Source: Parasphingopyxis marina
GTDB lineage: Bacteria; Pseudomonadota; Alphaproteobacteria; Sphingomonadales; Sphingomonadaceae
Length of the DNA: 64,000 nucleotides
NCBI RefSeq assembly: GCF_014237875.1
Contig: NZ_JACJVJ010000001.1
Location: 980,501-1,044,500, forward strand
Reading direction: 5' to 3'
The position numbers and the translations under genes are program-made. Below are positions 36,991-45,978 of this stretch, one piece after another (the stretch's first letter is position 1; each line of letters opens with the position of its first letter). The notes beneath the pieces were generated by a model. The model ran no database searches, was not told where the DNA came from, and was given only the letters and a program-made list of their open reading frames with translations.

Positions 36991-37653
36991 ATGATCGCAA
37001 CGCTCAACACAGCTTTCGCCCGCAGCTTCAAGACGCTCGGACTGGCCGTTTTCGCCCTTTTCGCCGCCTTGACGATTGCAACGCCTGCAACCGCGCAGGT
37101 TCGCGATGCCGGCGCGGCCAATGCCGATGTCCGCGCGCTCTTCGCGAGCTGGCAGCAGGACGAACGGCAGCGTGCCGGCGTGATGGCGATCCCCTCGGGC
37201 CGCCCCGTCGAAGGCTATCGCCTGACCAGCAGCTTCGGCACGCGCAACGATCCGTTCGGCGCCGGCCGCCGCCGCCATAACGGCCTCGATATGGCCGGTC
37301 CCATCGGCACGCCGATATACGCGACCGCCGACGGAATTGTCGGTCGCGCGCAATGGGTTCGCGGCTACGGTAAATATGTCGAAATCAACCATGGCAGCGA
37401 AATCCAGACCCGATACGGCCATATGTCGGAAATTCTCGTGCAGCCCGGATCGCGCGTCGAGCGCGGCGAACTGATCGGTCGCATGGGCTCGACCGGGCGT
37501 TCGACGGGTAGCCACCTTCATTACGAGGTTCGCGTCGAAGGCGTTCCGGTAAACCCGACGCCGTTCCTGACTTCCGCCGAATATCTGGCATCTCTCCCCG
37601 TTGCGACGACGGCAGCGCTGGATACGTCGGCACCGGTGGGCGCCAGCCACTAG
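36991..37653 (+). CDS. Secreted M23-family metallopeptidase (LytM domain)
   Basis: A 220-residue protein with a signal peptide (about residues 1-36, ending near TATPATAQ-like Ala residues) and a C-terminal LytM/M23 domain. Zinc ligands are visible in RRHNGLDMAGP (His and Asp) and GSHLHYEVRV (HxH), with a further His in RYGHMSE. This arrangement suggests an active peptidoglycan endopeptidase rather than a degenerate EnvC-type activator. It is monocistronic and followed by a strong terminator. Confidence 0.88.
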   Translation: MIATLNTAFARSFKTLGLAVFALFAALTIATPATAQVRDAGAANADVRALFASWQQDERQRAGVMAIPSGRPVEGYRLTSSFGTRNDPFGAGRRRHNGLDMAGPIGTPIYATADGIVGRAQWVRGYGKYVEINHGSEIQTRYGHMSEILVQPGSRVERGELIGRMGSTGRSTGSHLHYEVRVEGVPVNPTPFLTSAEYLASLPVATTAALDTSAPVGASH

Positions 37654-37702
37654 GCGCTCGGTGGGGCGTCCCGCCGGGTTTTCAAACGAAATTCACGCAA
37701 AA

Positions 37703-37745
37703 GGGGCTGCCCGCTTGTCGCGCGCGGCCCCGTTTCCTATTTTAA
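37703..37745 (+). terminator. Rho-independent terminator after the M23 peptidase gene
   Basis: GGGGCTGCCCGC (37703-37714) pairs with GCGCGCGGCCCC (37720-37731) over 12 positions with one mismatch and one wobble pair, around a TTGTC loop. GTTTCCTATTTT follows. Confidence 0.75.
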
Positions 37746-37749
37746 GGCC

Positions 37750-38085
37750 ATGACGATGACATCCGAGATAGATCTGACATCCTCCGCGGCCAAGCGCGTG
37801 GCCGCTATCGCGGAGCGTCAAGGCAAGCCAGCGATCCTGCGGCTGGCAGTGGATGGTGGCGGTTGCGCAGGGTTTCAGTATCGCTTCGAGCTGGCCGAAG
37901 GTGCCGACAAGGACGATGTCACCGCCGAACGAGATGGCGTAACGCTCGTCGTCGATACGGTCAGTCTCGATCTCGTGCGCGGCAGTTCGGTCGATTTTGT
38001 CGAGAATCTCGGCGGCGCCGCCTTCCAGGTCAACAATCCCAACGCCCAGTCGGGCTGCGGTTGTGGCACCAGCTTTTCGGTCTAG
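37750..38085 (+). CDS. erpA: A-type iron-sulfur carrier (ErpA/IscA family)
   Basis: A 111-residue protein with the three A-type carrier cysteines: one in DGGGCAGFQY and the pair in SGCGCGTSF at the C terminus. It delivers Fe-S clusters to apo-proteins in the cytoplasm. ErpA and IscA cannot be separated by reading alone; no isc or suf genes are adjacent, which favours ErpA. Its stop overlaps the stop of the convergent GNAT gene. Confidence 0.85.
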   Translation: MTMTSEIDLTSSAAKRVAAIAERQGKPAILRLAVDGGGCAGFQYRFELAEGADKDDVTAERDGVTLVVDTVSLDLVRGSSVDFVENLGGAAFQVNNPNAQSGCGCGTSFSV

Positions 38086-38582
38086 CGGAAACGCAGGATC
38101 ATCGCGCAGCGCGTGGCCGGATCGAAGCCGCCCTCTATTTCGTCGGCCAGAATGGCCTTCGCCGCCGCGCTCGGCTCGTCCCAGTCGGCAAAACCGAGCG
38201 TCGCGTAAAAGGGGCGGTTCCAGGCGAGCTCGCGATCGGTAATCAGGCAGGCGCCCGCGCAATTCGCTTTTGCATGCGCAATGGCAGCGTCCATCAGCGC
38301 GCGGCCTAGGCCGAGCCGCTGATAGGCCTGGCCCACCGACAGTTCGGCGATATAGAGCAGATCGTCGATCGCCTGGGCGCAGCAAAAACCTGCGCGGGCC
38401 CCGTCGACCTCGGCAATCCAGTGCGACCCTTCGGCGATTCCGGCTTCATGCGTTGCGGCTCCGAGTGGCGGATGGTCGATGGCGAATTCCATATGCGTTC
38501 CGCGAAACAGCGCGGCGGACGAGCGCTCGATGTCAGCGAGGGCCGGGATATCGCCGGGGCGGGTGTTGCGGATATGGATCAT
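38082..38582 (-). CDS. GNAT-family N-acetyltransferase
   Basis: A 166-residue acetyltransferase. The acetyl-CoA loop reads QAYQRLGLGRALMDAAI, matching Q/RxxGxG/A, and the C terminus NRPFYATLGF is typical. The substrate is unknown. The ATG at 38582 gives the family N terminus (IHIRNTRPGDIPAL). It is convergent with the Fe-S carrier gene and divergent from exonuclease III, 48 bp away. Confidence 0.85.
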   Translation of the reverse strand: MIHIRNTRPGDIPALADIERSSAALFRGTHMEFAIDHPPLGAATHEAGIAEGSHWIAEVDGARAGFCCAQAIDDLLYIAELSVGQAYQRLGLGRALMDAAIAHAKANCAGACLITDRELAWNRPFYATLGFADWDEPSAAAKAILADEIEGGFDPATRCAMILRFR

Positions 38583-38630
38583 GATCTTGCGGCTGGCCGT
38601 TTGCGTATCGGCACGCCATAAGCTTTTCCC

Positions 38631-39407
38631 ATGAAAATCGCGACCTACAACGTCAACGGGATCAATGCGCGGTTGCCGCGCCTTCTCGAATGGCTGGATG
38701 AGCAGAAGCCCGATATCGTCTGTCTGCAGGAGCTCAAGGCCGACGGGGAGCGCATCCCGGAAAAGGCGATGGCGGAGGCCGGTTACGGAGCCGTCTGGCA
38801 TGGCCAGAAGGGCTTCAACGGCGTTGCGATCCTGGCGCGCGAGGCCGAGCCCAGGGAATTCGGTCGCGGTCTTCCCGGCGATCCCGAAGACGAACAGAGC
38901 CGCTATATCGAGGCCGAGATAGGCGATGTGATCGTCGCCTCAATCTATCTGCCCAACGGGAATCCGCAACCGGGGCCGAAATTCGATTACAAGCTGCAAT
39001 GGATGGAAAGACTGCTGGCGCGCGCCGAAGAGCTGTTCGCGCTCGAAAGGCCGGTCGTGCTGGCGGGGGACTATAATGTCATCCCGACCGATGAGGACAC
39101 CCACTCCGTCGACGCGATGAAAAACGACGCGCTGACCCAGCCGGAGAGCCGTGCCGCGTTCCGCCGGCTGGCTGCGATGGGCTGGACCGATGCGATCCGC
39201 GCGCGATTCCCTTCGGGCAAGATATGGACCTATTGGGACTATCAGGCTGGCGCCTGGCAGCGCGATGCCGGATTCCGCATCGATCACCTGATGCTGAGCC
39301 CGGTTGCGGCGGACCGGTTGTGTGCGGCGGGCGTCGACAAGGAGTATCGCGGTCGCGAAAAAGCGTCGGACCATACCCCGGTGTGGATCGAGCTGGCCGA
39401 GGCCTAG
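38631..39407 (+). CDS. xthA: Exodeoxyribonuclease III / AP endonuclease
   Basis: A 258-residue EEP-family nuclease involved in base excision repair. Motifs: TYNVNGINARL at the start, CLQELKADG (metal-binding Glu), AGDYNVIP (catalytic Asp/Asn) and KASDHTPVW at the end (catalytic His). Length matches E. coli XthA. It faces the divergent GNAT gene and converges on the sphingolipid N-acyltransferase gene with a 6-bp gap. Confidence 0.93.
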   Translation: MKIATYNVNGINARLPRLLEWLDEQKPDIVCLQELKADGERIPEKAMAEAGYGAVWHGQKGFNGVAILAREAEPREFGRGLPGDPEDEQSRYIEAEIGDVIVASIYLPNGNPQPGPKFDYKLQWMERLLARAEELFALERPVVLAGDYNVIPTDEDTHSVDAMKNDALTQPESRAAFRRLAAMGWTDAIRARFPSGKIWTYWDYQAGAWQRDAGFRIDHLMLSPVAADRLCAAGVDKEYRGREKASDHTPVWIELAEA

Positions 39408-39413
39408 GGCGCG

Positions 39414-40568
39414 TTAAAGCGGCTTTTCGTAGATCGTATAGACGCGGTTGATTTCGGCGTTGATCGCATCGGCGATCGCGACCATTCCTTGATTGTCTTC
39501 CAGGATCCAGCCGACCTCTGCATCCACCGCGCCATAGTCCCTTACGCCGATCGCCCGGATCTTTTCTATCATCATGAAGGCAAGCTGGCTCGCGAGACGG
39601 CTGTTCTGGTGCTTCTTGGAAACGCCCATCAACGGAACGCGATGGCCTTTCCATTGCTTTTTCCAGAGCCGATAAAGAAGCCGCGCCCAGCCGAAAGGCA
39701 GCAGCGAACCGCCAAGTGATCTGAGCACCTCGTTGACATCGGGCAGCGCGAGCATGAACGCCGCCGGCTCACCCTCATATTCGGCGATCAGATTGACCTG
39801 CGGGATAATCGCTGGTTTCAGCTTTTTCCGGATATAGACGACTTCGTAATCGGGGATTGGGACGAAGCCCCAATTTCCGCTCCATGCCTCGTTGAGCATG
39901 CCAAGGATCAACTCGGCTTCCTCTTCGTACCGATTCATGTCGATCGGCCGGATGGTGATTCGTTCGTTGCGCTCGCCCGACTGGACGATCCGCTGGATAA
40001 GCGGCGGGAAGCCGTCGGATACGGGCACGCGATAGGTGTAGAGTTGCTTGGCTTCGCTATAGTGCTGGCCTTCGATCCAGCCCTGATATTCGGCTTTGTC
40101 ATGGCCCATCATCACCATTGCCGGATGATCGTGTCCCTTGGTCAAGAGGCCGGGTTCTTCCCACACCGAAAGGCTCAGCGGGCCGAGCGATCGTGTCATG
40201 CCCTGGCCGCGCAGCCATTGCTCGGTCGCGGCGAGAAGGGCGGCCGCGACGGCCTCGTCCTCAGCTTCGAACAGGCCCCAATTGCCGGTGCCCGGCCCCA
40301 TGCCCTGCGCCACCGGCTGTTCCAGCGCGAGATGGTCGATATGCGCCGAAATCCGGCCAACGGCTTTGCCGCCGCGCCAAGCCAGGAACAGTTGGACGGT
40401 AGCGTGCTTGTGGAACGGATTCTTGTCGGGATTCAACAGCTCGAAGACATCCGACCTCAAAGGCGGAACCCAGTTCGGGTCGTCCGCATTCAGCCGATAG
40501 GCGATGTCGACAAAAGTCTTGAGGTCCGCCTTGCCCGTGACAGGGCGGACGGCAATGTCCGAATTCAT
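39414..40568 (-). CDS. bcerS: Ceramide synthase-like N-acyltransferase (bCerS type)
   Basis: A 384-residue protein of the acyl-CoA N-acyltransferase fold with no membrane spans, resembling the bacterial ceramide synthase found in Caulobacter, which N-acylates the 3-keto or sphinganine base. Visible features are an N-terminal DPNWVPPLRSD segment, RISAHIDH, GPLSLSVWEEPGLL and KKHQNSRLASQLAFMMIEKI (likely acyl-donor loop). Placement in a cluster with serine palmitoyltransferase, its acyl carrier protein and a reductase supports this call. It is translated 12 bp after the hydroxylase gene. An alternative would be an unrelated GNAT enzyme; the context argues against that. Confidence 0.75.
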   Translation of the reverse strand: MNSDIAVRPVTGKADLKTFVDIAYRLNADDPNWVPPLRSDVFELLNPDKNPFHKHATVQLFLAWRGGKAVGRISAHIDHLALEQPVAQGMGPGTGNWGLFEAEDEAVAAALLAATEQWLRGQGMTRSLGPLSLSVWEEPGLLTKGHDHPAMVMMGHDKAEYQGWIEGQHYSEAKQLYTYRVPVSDGFPPLIQRIVQSGERNERITIRPIDMNRYEEEAELILGMLNEAWSGNWGFVPIPDYEVVYIRKKLKPAIIPQVNLIAEYEGEPAAFMLALPDVNEVLRSLGGSLLPFGWARLLYRLWKKQWKGHRVPLMGVSKKHQNSRLASQLAFMMIEKIRAIGVRDYGAVDAEVGWILEDNQGMVAIADAINAEINRVYTIYEKPL

Positions 40569-40580
40569 GGAGCTGGCCGA

Positions 40581-41348
40581 CTATCCTTGGGCGCGCTGGC
40601 TGGGATGGCCGGTAGCCACACCCCCTGAAAGCTTGGCGACCCATGGATAATGTTTTGCCACCTCGGGCGTATAGCCGAGATTGAACACCGTCTCGCTCTT
40701 TTCCTGCCGGTCGGGGCGCTCGTAGAACGTGCCGAAGGCCTTGTCCCAGAAGAAGTTGGTGATGCCGAAATTTCCGCTTTCGTCGTGGAAATGATGGGCC
40801 ATGTGCCGCGCCTTCATCAGCGCGAGCCATTTGGCGCGCGGCTTGTATTTCAGGTGCTGGATGCAGTGGCAAAATTCGTAGAAGCAAGTCGTCAGCAGGC
40901 CCATGGCGAGGGCCATCGCCATGCCGCCGATACCCCCGATGGCGTATCCGATCGGTGCCAGGAAAATGACGATCGTCGGCAAGGTCGTGTAGAGCGCCCC
41001 GAACAACACCTCGAGATGGTTCGGGTCCTGGTGATGATCGTAATGGATGCGCTTCCATACCGGCGCGAAGGCCTTGAACTTGTACATCCACTGGCCGTGC
41101 AGCACCCAGCGATGGAGCACGTACCAGGCAAGCGGATAGAAGGCGACGGCGACGACGGCGCTTATCAGCGACGGAACGAGAGGTGCCGGCTGCCATGCAT
41201 AGACGCCAAACATCGCTGCAGAGAGCACCAGATAGGCAATGATCGCCGGATATTGGAAATAGGCGACGACTAGTTCCTTGAAGGTCATCCTGTCGAGATA
41301 GTGCGACCGGCTCCAGATTCCCGGGCGCGCTGTTGCTGCGGCTCTCAC
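40581..41348 (-). CDS. Fatty acid hydroxylase-superfamily membrane enzyme
   Basis: A 255-residue di-iron membrane hydroxylase with four to five hydrophobic spans. The histidine boxes are LHRWVLHG, HYDHHQDPNH, CHCIQHLKY and ARHMAHHFHD, the pattern of sterol desaturase/ceramide hydroxylases. It probably hydroxylates the acyl chain or the sphingoid base of the ceramide; 2-hydroxymyristate is a hallmark of sphingomonad sphingolipids, so that reaction is a good candidate. The start is GTG after AAGGAAG. The 143 bp upstream (41349-41491) is AT-richer than its surroundings and probably holds its promoter. Confidence 0.82.
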   Translation of the reverse strand: MRAAATARPGIWSRSHYLDRMTFKELVVAYFQYPAIIAYLVLSAAMFGVYAWQPAPLVPSLISAVVAVAFYPLAWYVLHRWVLHGQWMYKFKAFAPVWKRIHYDHHQDPNHLEVLFGALYTTLPTIVIFLAPIGYAIGGIGGMAMALAMGLLTTCFYEFCHCIQHLKYKPRAKWLALMKARHMAHHFHDESGNFGITNFFWDKAFGTFYERPDRQEKSETVFNLGYTPEVAKHYPWVAKLSGGVATGHPSQRAQG

Positions 41349-41491
41349 GTCTAACTTCCTTTATTCATTAATTTTTTCGGCATCTATCTCGCAAGGAGAC
41401 TGTTTTAGCGAGGCGGATATGAACCTGTAATGAGGCAGATTTGCGACGAAAACCGTGGCGATGTTGCGGCGCAATGGGGCCTTTGCGGGGC

Positions 41492-42952
41492 TCAGACGAG
41501 GCGGGCGCGCCGCGCAATCGGGCCAAGCGCCCGCCGGTCCGCAAGGTCGAGGCCCAGCCGGAGCGTGGCCCAGCATAGCGGCACGAACAATAAGGCTAGG
41601 GCGATAGCGCGAACCGGCGCGCCGATGGGTTCCAGCAGTGTGCCGCACAGGGCGAGGAGCGCGAGCCCGAATGCGCCGGCCAGCAGCCCGCGCAGGAAGG
41701 GCAGGTCGAAGGGGTGGAGGCCGTCGCTGATCTGGAGTTCCGCAACCGCGGCGACCGCGATGGCGACCGCGCCCACAGCGACGGCCAGCGCCATGCCCTC
41801 GGCGCCGTCGGCTGTGAACCACCAGGCGAATGCCGCCCAGGCCGTAACGCCAATCACGCTGTTCACCAGCGGCAGGGTGCGATGGCCGATCATCTCCACA
41901 ATCGGTGTGGCGGGGCCGAGTATCGCCTCGCCGACGCGTCCGGCAGTGAGGATGATCAGGGCCCCGAGCGCGGCATCGGCGCCGGGACCGAAGAGGCTCA
42001 ATATGTCGCTGGCGAGCAGGATCAAAAGGCCGCCGAGCGGTAGGACGAGGGCTGCCGAAAGCCGCGAGGAGAAGGAATAGAGTGGTGCGATATGGGTTCG
42101 GTCATGCGCGGCCTGGGCCGAACTCAACGGTGCGAGCACGTAAAGAAAGGCCTGACGCACGATCAGCGGTACCGAGGCGACCTTGCGGGCGATACCGAAC
42201 AGGCCCGCCGCGGTTGCGCCCTGGGCGCCGGGCAGCATTATGTTGAGGATGATCGGCGGCAGATCGTTGAGGATCCGCCGCGCGATATTGCTTGGCGACA
42301 GGGCAATACCCGAAACGAGAACATTGGCGCGGAGCGAGGCGGGCACCGGCACATGCCACATTCGCTTGAGATCGTAGTAGCGGCCGAGCAGACGCAGTGA
42401 GAGGATTGCGACGAGGGCCAGCGAGAGGAGATGTGCGATCAGCAATCCGGTGCTGGTCCAGCCCGCGAAAAACAGGCCGACCGCGAAGGCGAGCCGGGCG
42501 AGCTGCTCCCAGAAGATGCGCAACCGGATTTCCGGCCCGAAAGCGCGGCGTGCGCGCGAGGCTGATGTGGCTACCTCGATAAAGGTCCATAAAGGCAGCG
42601 CCCAGGCGAACAGGGCAATGGCGTCGGGCAGGCGCGCCGCGTCTTCCGGAGCGGCGGAGAGCAGGCCGGCAAGCGGTTCGGCGTATATCGTCGCGAGCAG
42701 CGCGATCAGCGTGGCGGGGATTGTCGTCACGATCAGCGCAAATTTCACCGCGCCATGCGCCGCATCCTCGCCCTCGACCGGCACGATGCGTTGCAATGCC
42801 TGGGTCAGTGAAAGATCGACGATCTTCTCGACCATATTCACCGCCGACCAGAGAACGATGTACAGCCCATAGGTCGCGATGCCGAACAACCAGGTGTAAA
42901 CCGGCTGGGCAATCACCTCGATCAGGGCGCCAAGCCGCGCGGCAGCGGCCAT
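41492..42952 (-). CDS. MOP-superfamily lipid/polysaccharide flippase
   Basis: A protein of at least 486 residues with 12-14 hydrophobic spans, of the polysaccharide exporter/flippase type. Its place directly behind lptF-lptG suggests it flips a glycosphingolipid or a related lipid across the inner membrane. The frame stays open upstream of the ATG used here by about 23 codons, to the lptG stop, without ATG, GTG or TTG. The strongest ribosome site (GAGGAA at the lptG stop) precedes an ATA codon at 43013-43015, so the true start may be unusual. Confidence 0.78.
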   Translation of the reverse strand: MAAAARLGALIEVIAQPVYTWLFGIATYGLYIVLWSAVNMVEKIVDLSLTQALQRIVPVEGEDAAHGAVKFALIVTTIPATLIALLATIYAEPLAGLLSAAPEDAARLPDAIALFAWALPLWTFIEVATSASRARRAFGPEIRLRIFWEQLARLAFAVGLFFAGWTSTGLLIAHLLSLALVAILSLRLLGRYYDLKRMWHVPVPASLRANVLVSGIALSPSNIARRILNDLPPIILNIMLPGAQGATAAGLFGIARKVASVPLIVRQAFLYVLAPLSSAQAAHDRTHIAPLYSFSSRLSAALVLPLGGLLILLASDILSLFGPGADAALGALIILTAGRVGEAILGPATPIVEMIGHRTLPLVNSVIGVTAWAAFAWWFTADGAEGMALAVAVGAVAIAVAAVAELQISDGLHPFDLPFLRGLLAGAFGLALLALCGTLLEPIGAPVRAIALALLFVPLCWATLRLGLDLADRRALGPIARRARLV

Positions 42953-43019
42953 CGCCGCGCCATGGGCGACATCGCCGCGTTCGACCGCGGTGCGCCCTGT
43001 TCCTTCCTCGGCTATGGTT

Positions 43020-44123
43020 TCATTCCTCGGTCCGGATCAGCACGGCCTCGCCGATCATCAGGAACAGGAAGAAGGGAGCCCAGGCGGCGAGCAGCGGCGG
43101 ATAGGCACCGATATTGCCCATGGCGAGCGCGAAATTGTCAGCCACGAAATAGGTGAAGCCCAGCGCCATACCGATAATCGCGCGGACGAAGAGCTGGCCC
43201 GACCGGGCCAGTCCGAAGCCCGCGACAGCGCCAAGCAGCGGCATCAGGATGGTAGAGAGCGGACCCGATATCTTGTGCCAGAGCCCGGCTTCGAGAGCGG
43301 TCGTCGGTCGGCCTGCGGCTTCGAGATCGGCGATGGCGCGCCGCAATTCCAGAAAATTCATCGACCGGGCGGTGACGTCGGAAAGCGTAAACTGATCGGG
43401 GGTTACGCCCGGGGCGATGGAAAAGGAGCGGAGCCGCGTTTCGGCTACCGCTTGCACATCGAAGCGCACGGGATTCTCAAGCTCCCAGCCATCGCCGGTG
43501 TAGCGCGCGCTGTCGGCGGAGATCACATATTGGATGATGCCGTTCTCGCGGTCGTAAACGGTCACGTCGCGGAGTTCGGTGCTCATGCCCCGGCCGGTGA
43601 CATGCGCGGCATTGATAAGGTCGTTGCCGTCGCGCACCCAGACGTTGGTGGCCGCGCGGCTGTCCTCGGGCATCGGTCCGTAATCGACCGATTCCCAGGC
43701 GGATAATTGGTCATAGGCTGGCGCGACGACGGTTTCGTTGAAGATGAAGAGCAGCAGGCCGACGATGAAGCTGGCAAGTATCAGGGGCGCAAGGATCTGA
43801 TGCGCGGACGCGCCGGCCGCCTTCATCGAGATGATCTCGCTATTGGCGTTCATCGATCCGAGCGCGATCAGCGCGCCGAGCAGAGCGGAAAAGGGCAGGA
43901 AACGCTCGATCAGCTGAGGTACGCGCAGCATGACATAATACCAGAGTTCGCCCTCGCCGTTACCCGGCTGAGCGAGGATTTTGCCGGATTCGCCGAGCAG
44001 ATCGAGTGTCATAAGGATAACCACGAGCCCGCCGAGCACCGCGAAGGTGCGGCTCAGGAACACGCGCGCCATGTAGAGCGAGATCGTCCGCGACGGGAAG
44101 AACTGAAATTGTGAAAGTTCCAC
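43020..44123 (-). CDS. lptG: LptG-type ABC transporter permease
   Basis: A 367-residue YjgP/YjgQ permease. Membrane spans lie at both ends (about residues 22-115 and 275-365) around a periplasmic beta-jellyroll domain, as in LptG. LptF/LptG with LptB2 pull lipids from the inner membrane onto the periplasmic bridge. In organisms with sphingolipids instead of LPS the cargo would be the glycosphingolipid; this is inference from the neighbours. The start is GTG, 3 bp after the lptF stop. Confidence 0.85.
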   Translation of the reverse strand: MELSQFQFFPSRTISLYMARVFLSRTFAVLGGLVVILMTLDLLGESGKILAQPGNGEGELWYYVMLRVPQLIERFLPFSALLGALIALGSMNANSEIISMKAAGASAHQILAPLILASFIVGLLLFIFNETVVAPAYDQLSAWESVDYGPMPEDSRAATNVWVRDGNDLINAAHVTGRGMSTELRDVTVYDRENGIIQYVISADSARYTGDGWELENPVRFDVQAVAETRLRSFSIAPGVTPDQFTLSDVTARSMNFLELRRAIADLEAAGRPTTALEAGLWHKISGPLSTILMPLLGAVAGFGLARSGQLFVRAIIGMALGFTYFVADNFALAMGNIGAYPPLLAAWAPFFLFLMIGEAVLIRTEE

Positions 44124-44126
44124 GGG

Positions 44127-45326
44127 TCAGATCCGCAGCCGGCGGCGGCCGAACAGGCGGCGGATAAAGCCCCAGAGCTTGGCGACGCCCTTTTCGAGCG
44201 CTCCGATCGGCTGGCCGCCGGGCACATAGGCGAGATGGTAATACATCCAGGCGATCAGCCCCGAAAACAGTAGGAACGGTACCCACATGGCGATCAGCGG
44301 ATCGACCCGGCCGAGCGCCGCCACGTCTTCGCCATATTGGCAAATCTTGTGAAAGGTCGTGATCATCACCACCGACAGAAAGACTCCGAGTGCCGATGTA
44401 GACCGCTTCGGCGGCACGGCGAGCGTTACCGCGAGCAGCGGCAACAGGAACATCATCGCGAGTTCGGCCAGCCGGTAGTGAAAATTCGCACGGCTGGCGA
44501 GCCGCAATTCGGTCGGCGTTGATGGATCGTTGCCGACCCGGAGCAGTTCCGGCAGCGTGAGTTCGCGATAGATGCCGCCGCGCCCCCTGAATTGCTCGAC
44601 CTGCGGCAGGTCGAAAGGCAGATCGTGGCTTTCGAAGGCGAGCACACGCGGGCTCTGGAAATTGGCCTGGTTGTGAATCAGTCGCCCGTTGGTGAGCCGC
44701 AGGATTACGGTGTCGGCGTCGTCGGTCGCCAGGAAGGTGCCATGTTCGGCCGAAACCGAAAGCTGGCGGCCTTGCGGCGAAACCGTGCGCACGAAAATGC
44801 CCGATAGATCGCGTCCGTCATTCGCGCTTTCCTCCACCCGCAGGGTCATATTGTTTCCGAGATGGTTGAACTCGCCGACATTGATCGAAGCGCCGAGTGC
44901 GCCGGATCTGAGCTCGAACTGGAGGTTTTCGTACGAATAGCGCGCCATCGGCTGAAAATAGCCGACGATAAACAGGTTCAGGACCACGAAACCGATGGTG
45001 AAGAGATACGGCACGAACAGCAGCCGCCGGTAGCCGATACCGACCGCGCGGAGCACGTCGAGTTCGGACGATAGCGCGAGCTTTCGGAAGGCGAGCAGGA
45101 TGCCGAGCATCAGCCCGACCGGAATGGCGAGCGAGAGATATTCGGGCACCAGATTGGCGAGCATCTGCCACACGACATTCACCGGCCCGCCCTCGCGCGC
45201 GACAAAATCGAACAGGCGCAACATCTTGTCGAGCACCAGCAGCATCGCCGCGATGATCAACGTCGCTATCAACGGGACCACGATCAGCCGGAACATATAG
45301 CGATCGGTAGAGGTGAATAATTGCAA
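44127..45326 (-). CDS. lptF: LptF-type ABC transporter permease
   Basis: A 399-residue permease with the LptF N-terminal pattern (DRYMFRLIVVPLIATLIIAA), three early spans, a periplasmic jellyroll domain (about residues 130-270) and three late spans. The extended basic C terminus (FIRRLFGRRRLRI) is cytoplasmic. It is the first gene of the lptF-lptG-flippase run and diverges from the DUF2141 gene across 133 bp that should hold promoters for both. Confidence 0.87.
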   Translation of the reverse strand: MQLFTSTDRYMFRLIVVPLIATLIIAAMLLVLDKMLRLFDFVAREGGPVNVVWQMLANLVPEYLSLAIPVGLMLGILLAFRKLALSSELDVLRAVGIGYRRLLFVPYLFTIGFVVLNLFIVGYFQPMARYSYENLQFELRSGALGASINVGEFNHLGNNMTLRVEESANDGRDLSGIFVRTVSPQGRQLSVSAEHGTFLATDDADTVILRLTNGRLIHNQANFQSPRVLAFESHDLPFDLPQVEQFRGRGGIYRELTLPELLRVGNDPSTPTELRLASRANFHYRLAELAMMFLLPLLAVTLAVPPKRSTSALGVFLSVVMITTFHKICQYGEDVAALGRVDPLIAMWVPFLLFSGLIAWMYYHLAYVPGGQPIGALEKGVAKLWGFIRRLFGRRRLRI

Positions 45327-45459
45327 AGTTCAGACGCTCCGTGACCATAATTTGGCCGCAAGCATTGGTGATATCCGTCAGAAATAGGGGATTAGTTTGA
45401 AATTTGCCATGCCTGACTTGGGCCCCGGGTGTGGCGGAAATACACTGGAGTTTGCGTAC

Positions 45460-45972
45460 ATGCTGAAAAGCACCATCATCCCTGTTTCGGCTGCCCTTGC
45501 CTTGGCGGCCACTGCAAGCGCGGCCGCTGCCGGCACGCGCGTGCCCAACGATATGTCCCAGTGCCGCGCCGGATCGGGCGGTACCGCGGCGCTTGTCCGC
45601 GTTGTCGGCTTCAAGGAAGGCACCGGCCGGGTCCGTGTTCAGTCGTACAGCGGCGCGTCGAACTGGCTGGAGCGCGGTCGCTGGCTGCACCGTGTCGATA
45701 TTCCCGTGCGCTTGCAGGGCCGCGACATGACCGTGTGCCTGCCGCTCGACGGCCCCGGGTCATATGGAATCGCCGTGCGTCACGATATCAACAATAACGG
45801 CAGCTCGGATCGTCGGGACGGCGGTGGATTTTCGGGTAATCCGAACATCTCCTTCCCGTTCAATATGGAACCGAACTACTCGGAGGTCTCCTTTCGCGCC
45901 AATGCCGGCGTCAACCGCATCACCATTGTTCTGAATTATCTTCAGGGCACGTCTGTGGAACCGATCGGCTAG
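45460..45972 (+). CDS. Exported DUF2141-family protein
   Basis: A 170-residue protein with a signal peptide (about residues 1-25, ALALAATASAAAA). The mature domain is beta-rich, with two cysteines (SQCRAGSG and MTVCLPL) that probably form a disulfide, and the family signature YGIAVRHDINNNGSSDRR. DUF2141 proteins are periplasmic and of unknown function. Its stop is 6 bp before the ceramide kinase-like gene, so a role in sphingolipid handling in the periplasm is plausible. ATG at 45460 was chosen because the signal peptide begins there. Confidence 0.8.
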   Translation: MLKSTIIPVSAALALAATASAAAAGTRVPNDMSQCRAGSGGTAALVRVVGFKEGTGRVRVQSYSGASNWLERGRWLHRVDIPVRLQGRDMTVCLPLDGPGSYGIAVRHDINNNGSSDRRDGGGFSGNPNISFPFNMEPNYSEVSFRANAGVNRITIVLNYLQGTSVEPIG

Positions 45973-45978
45973 GCCCGG

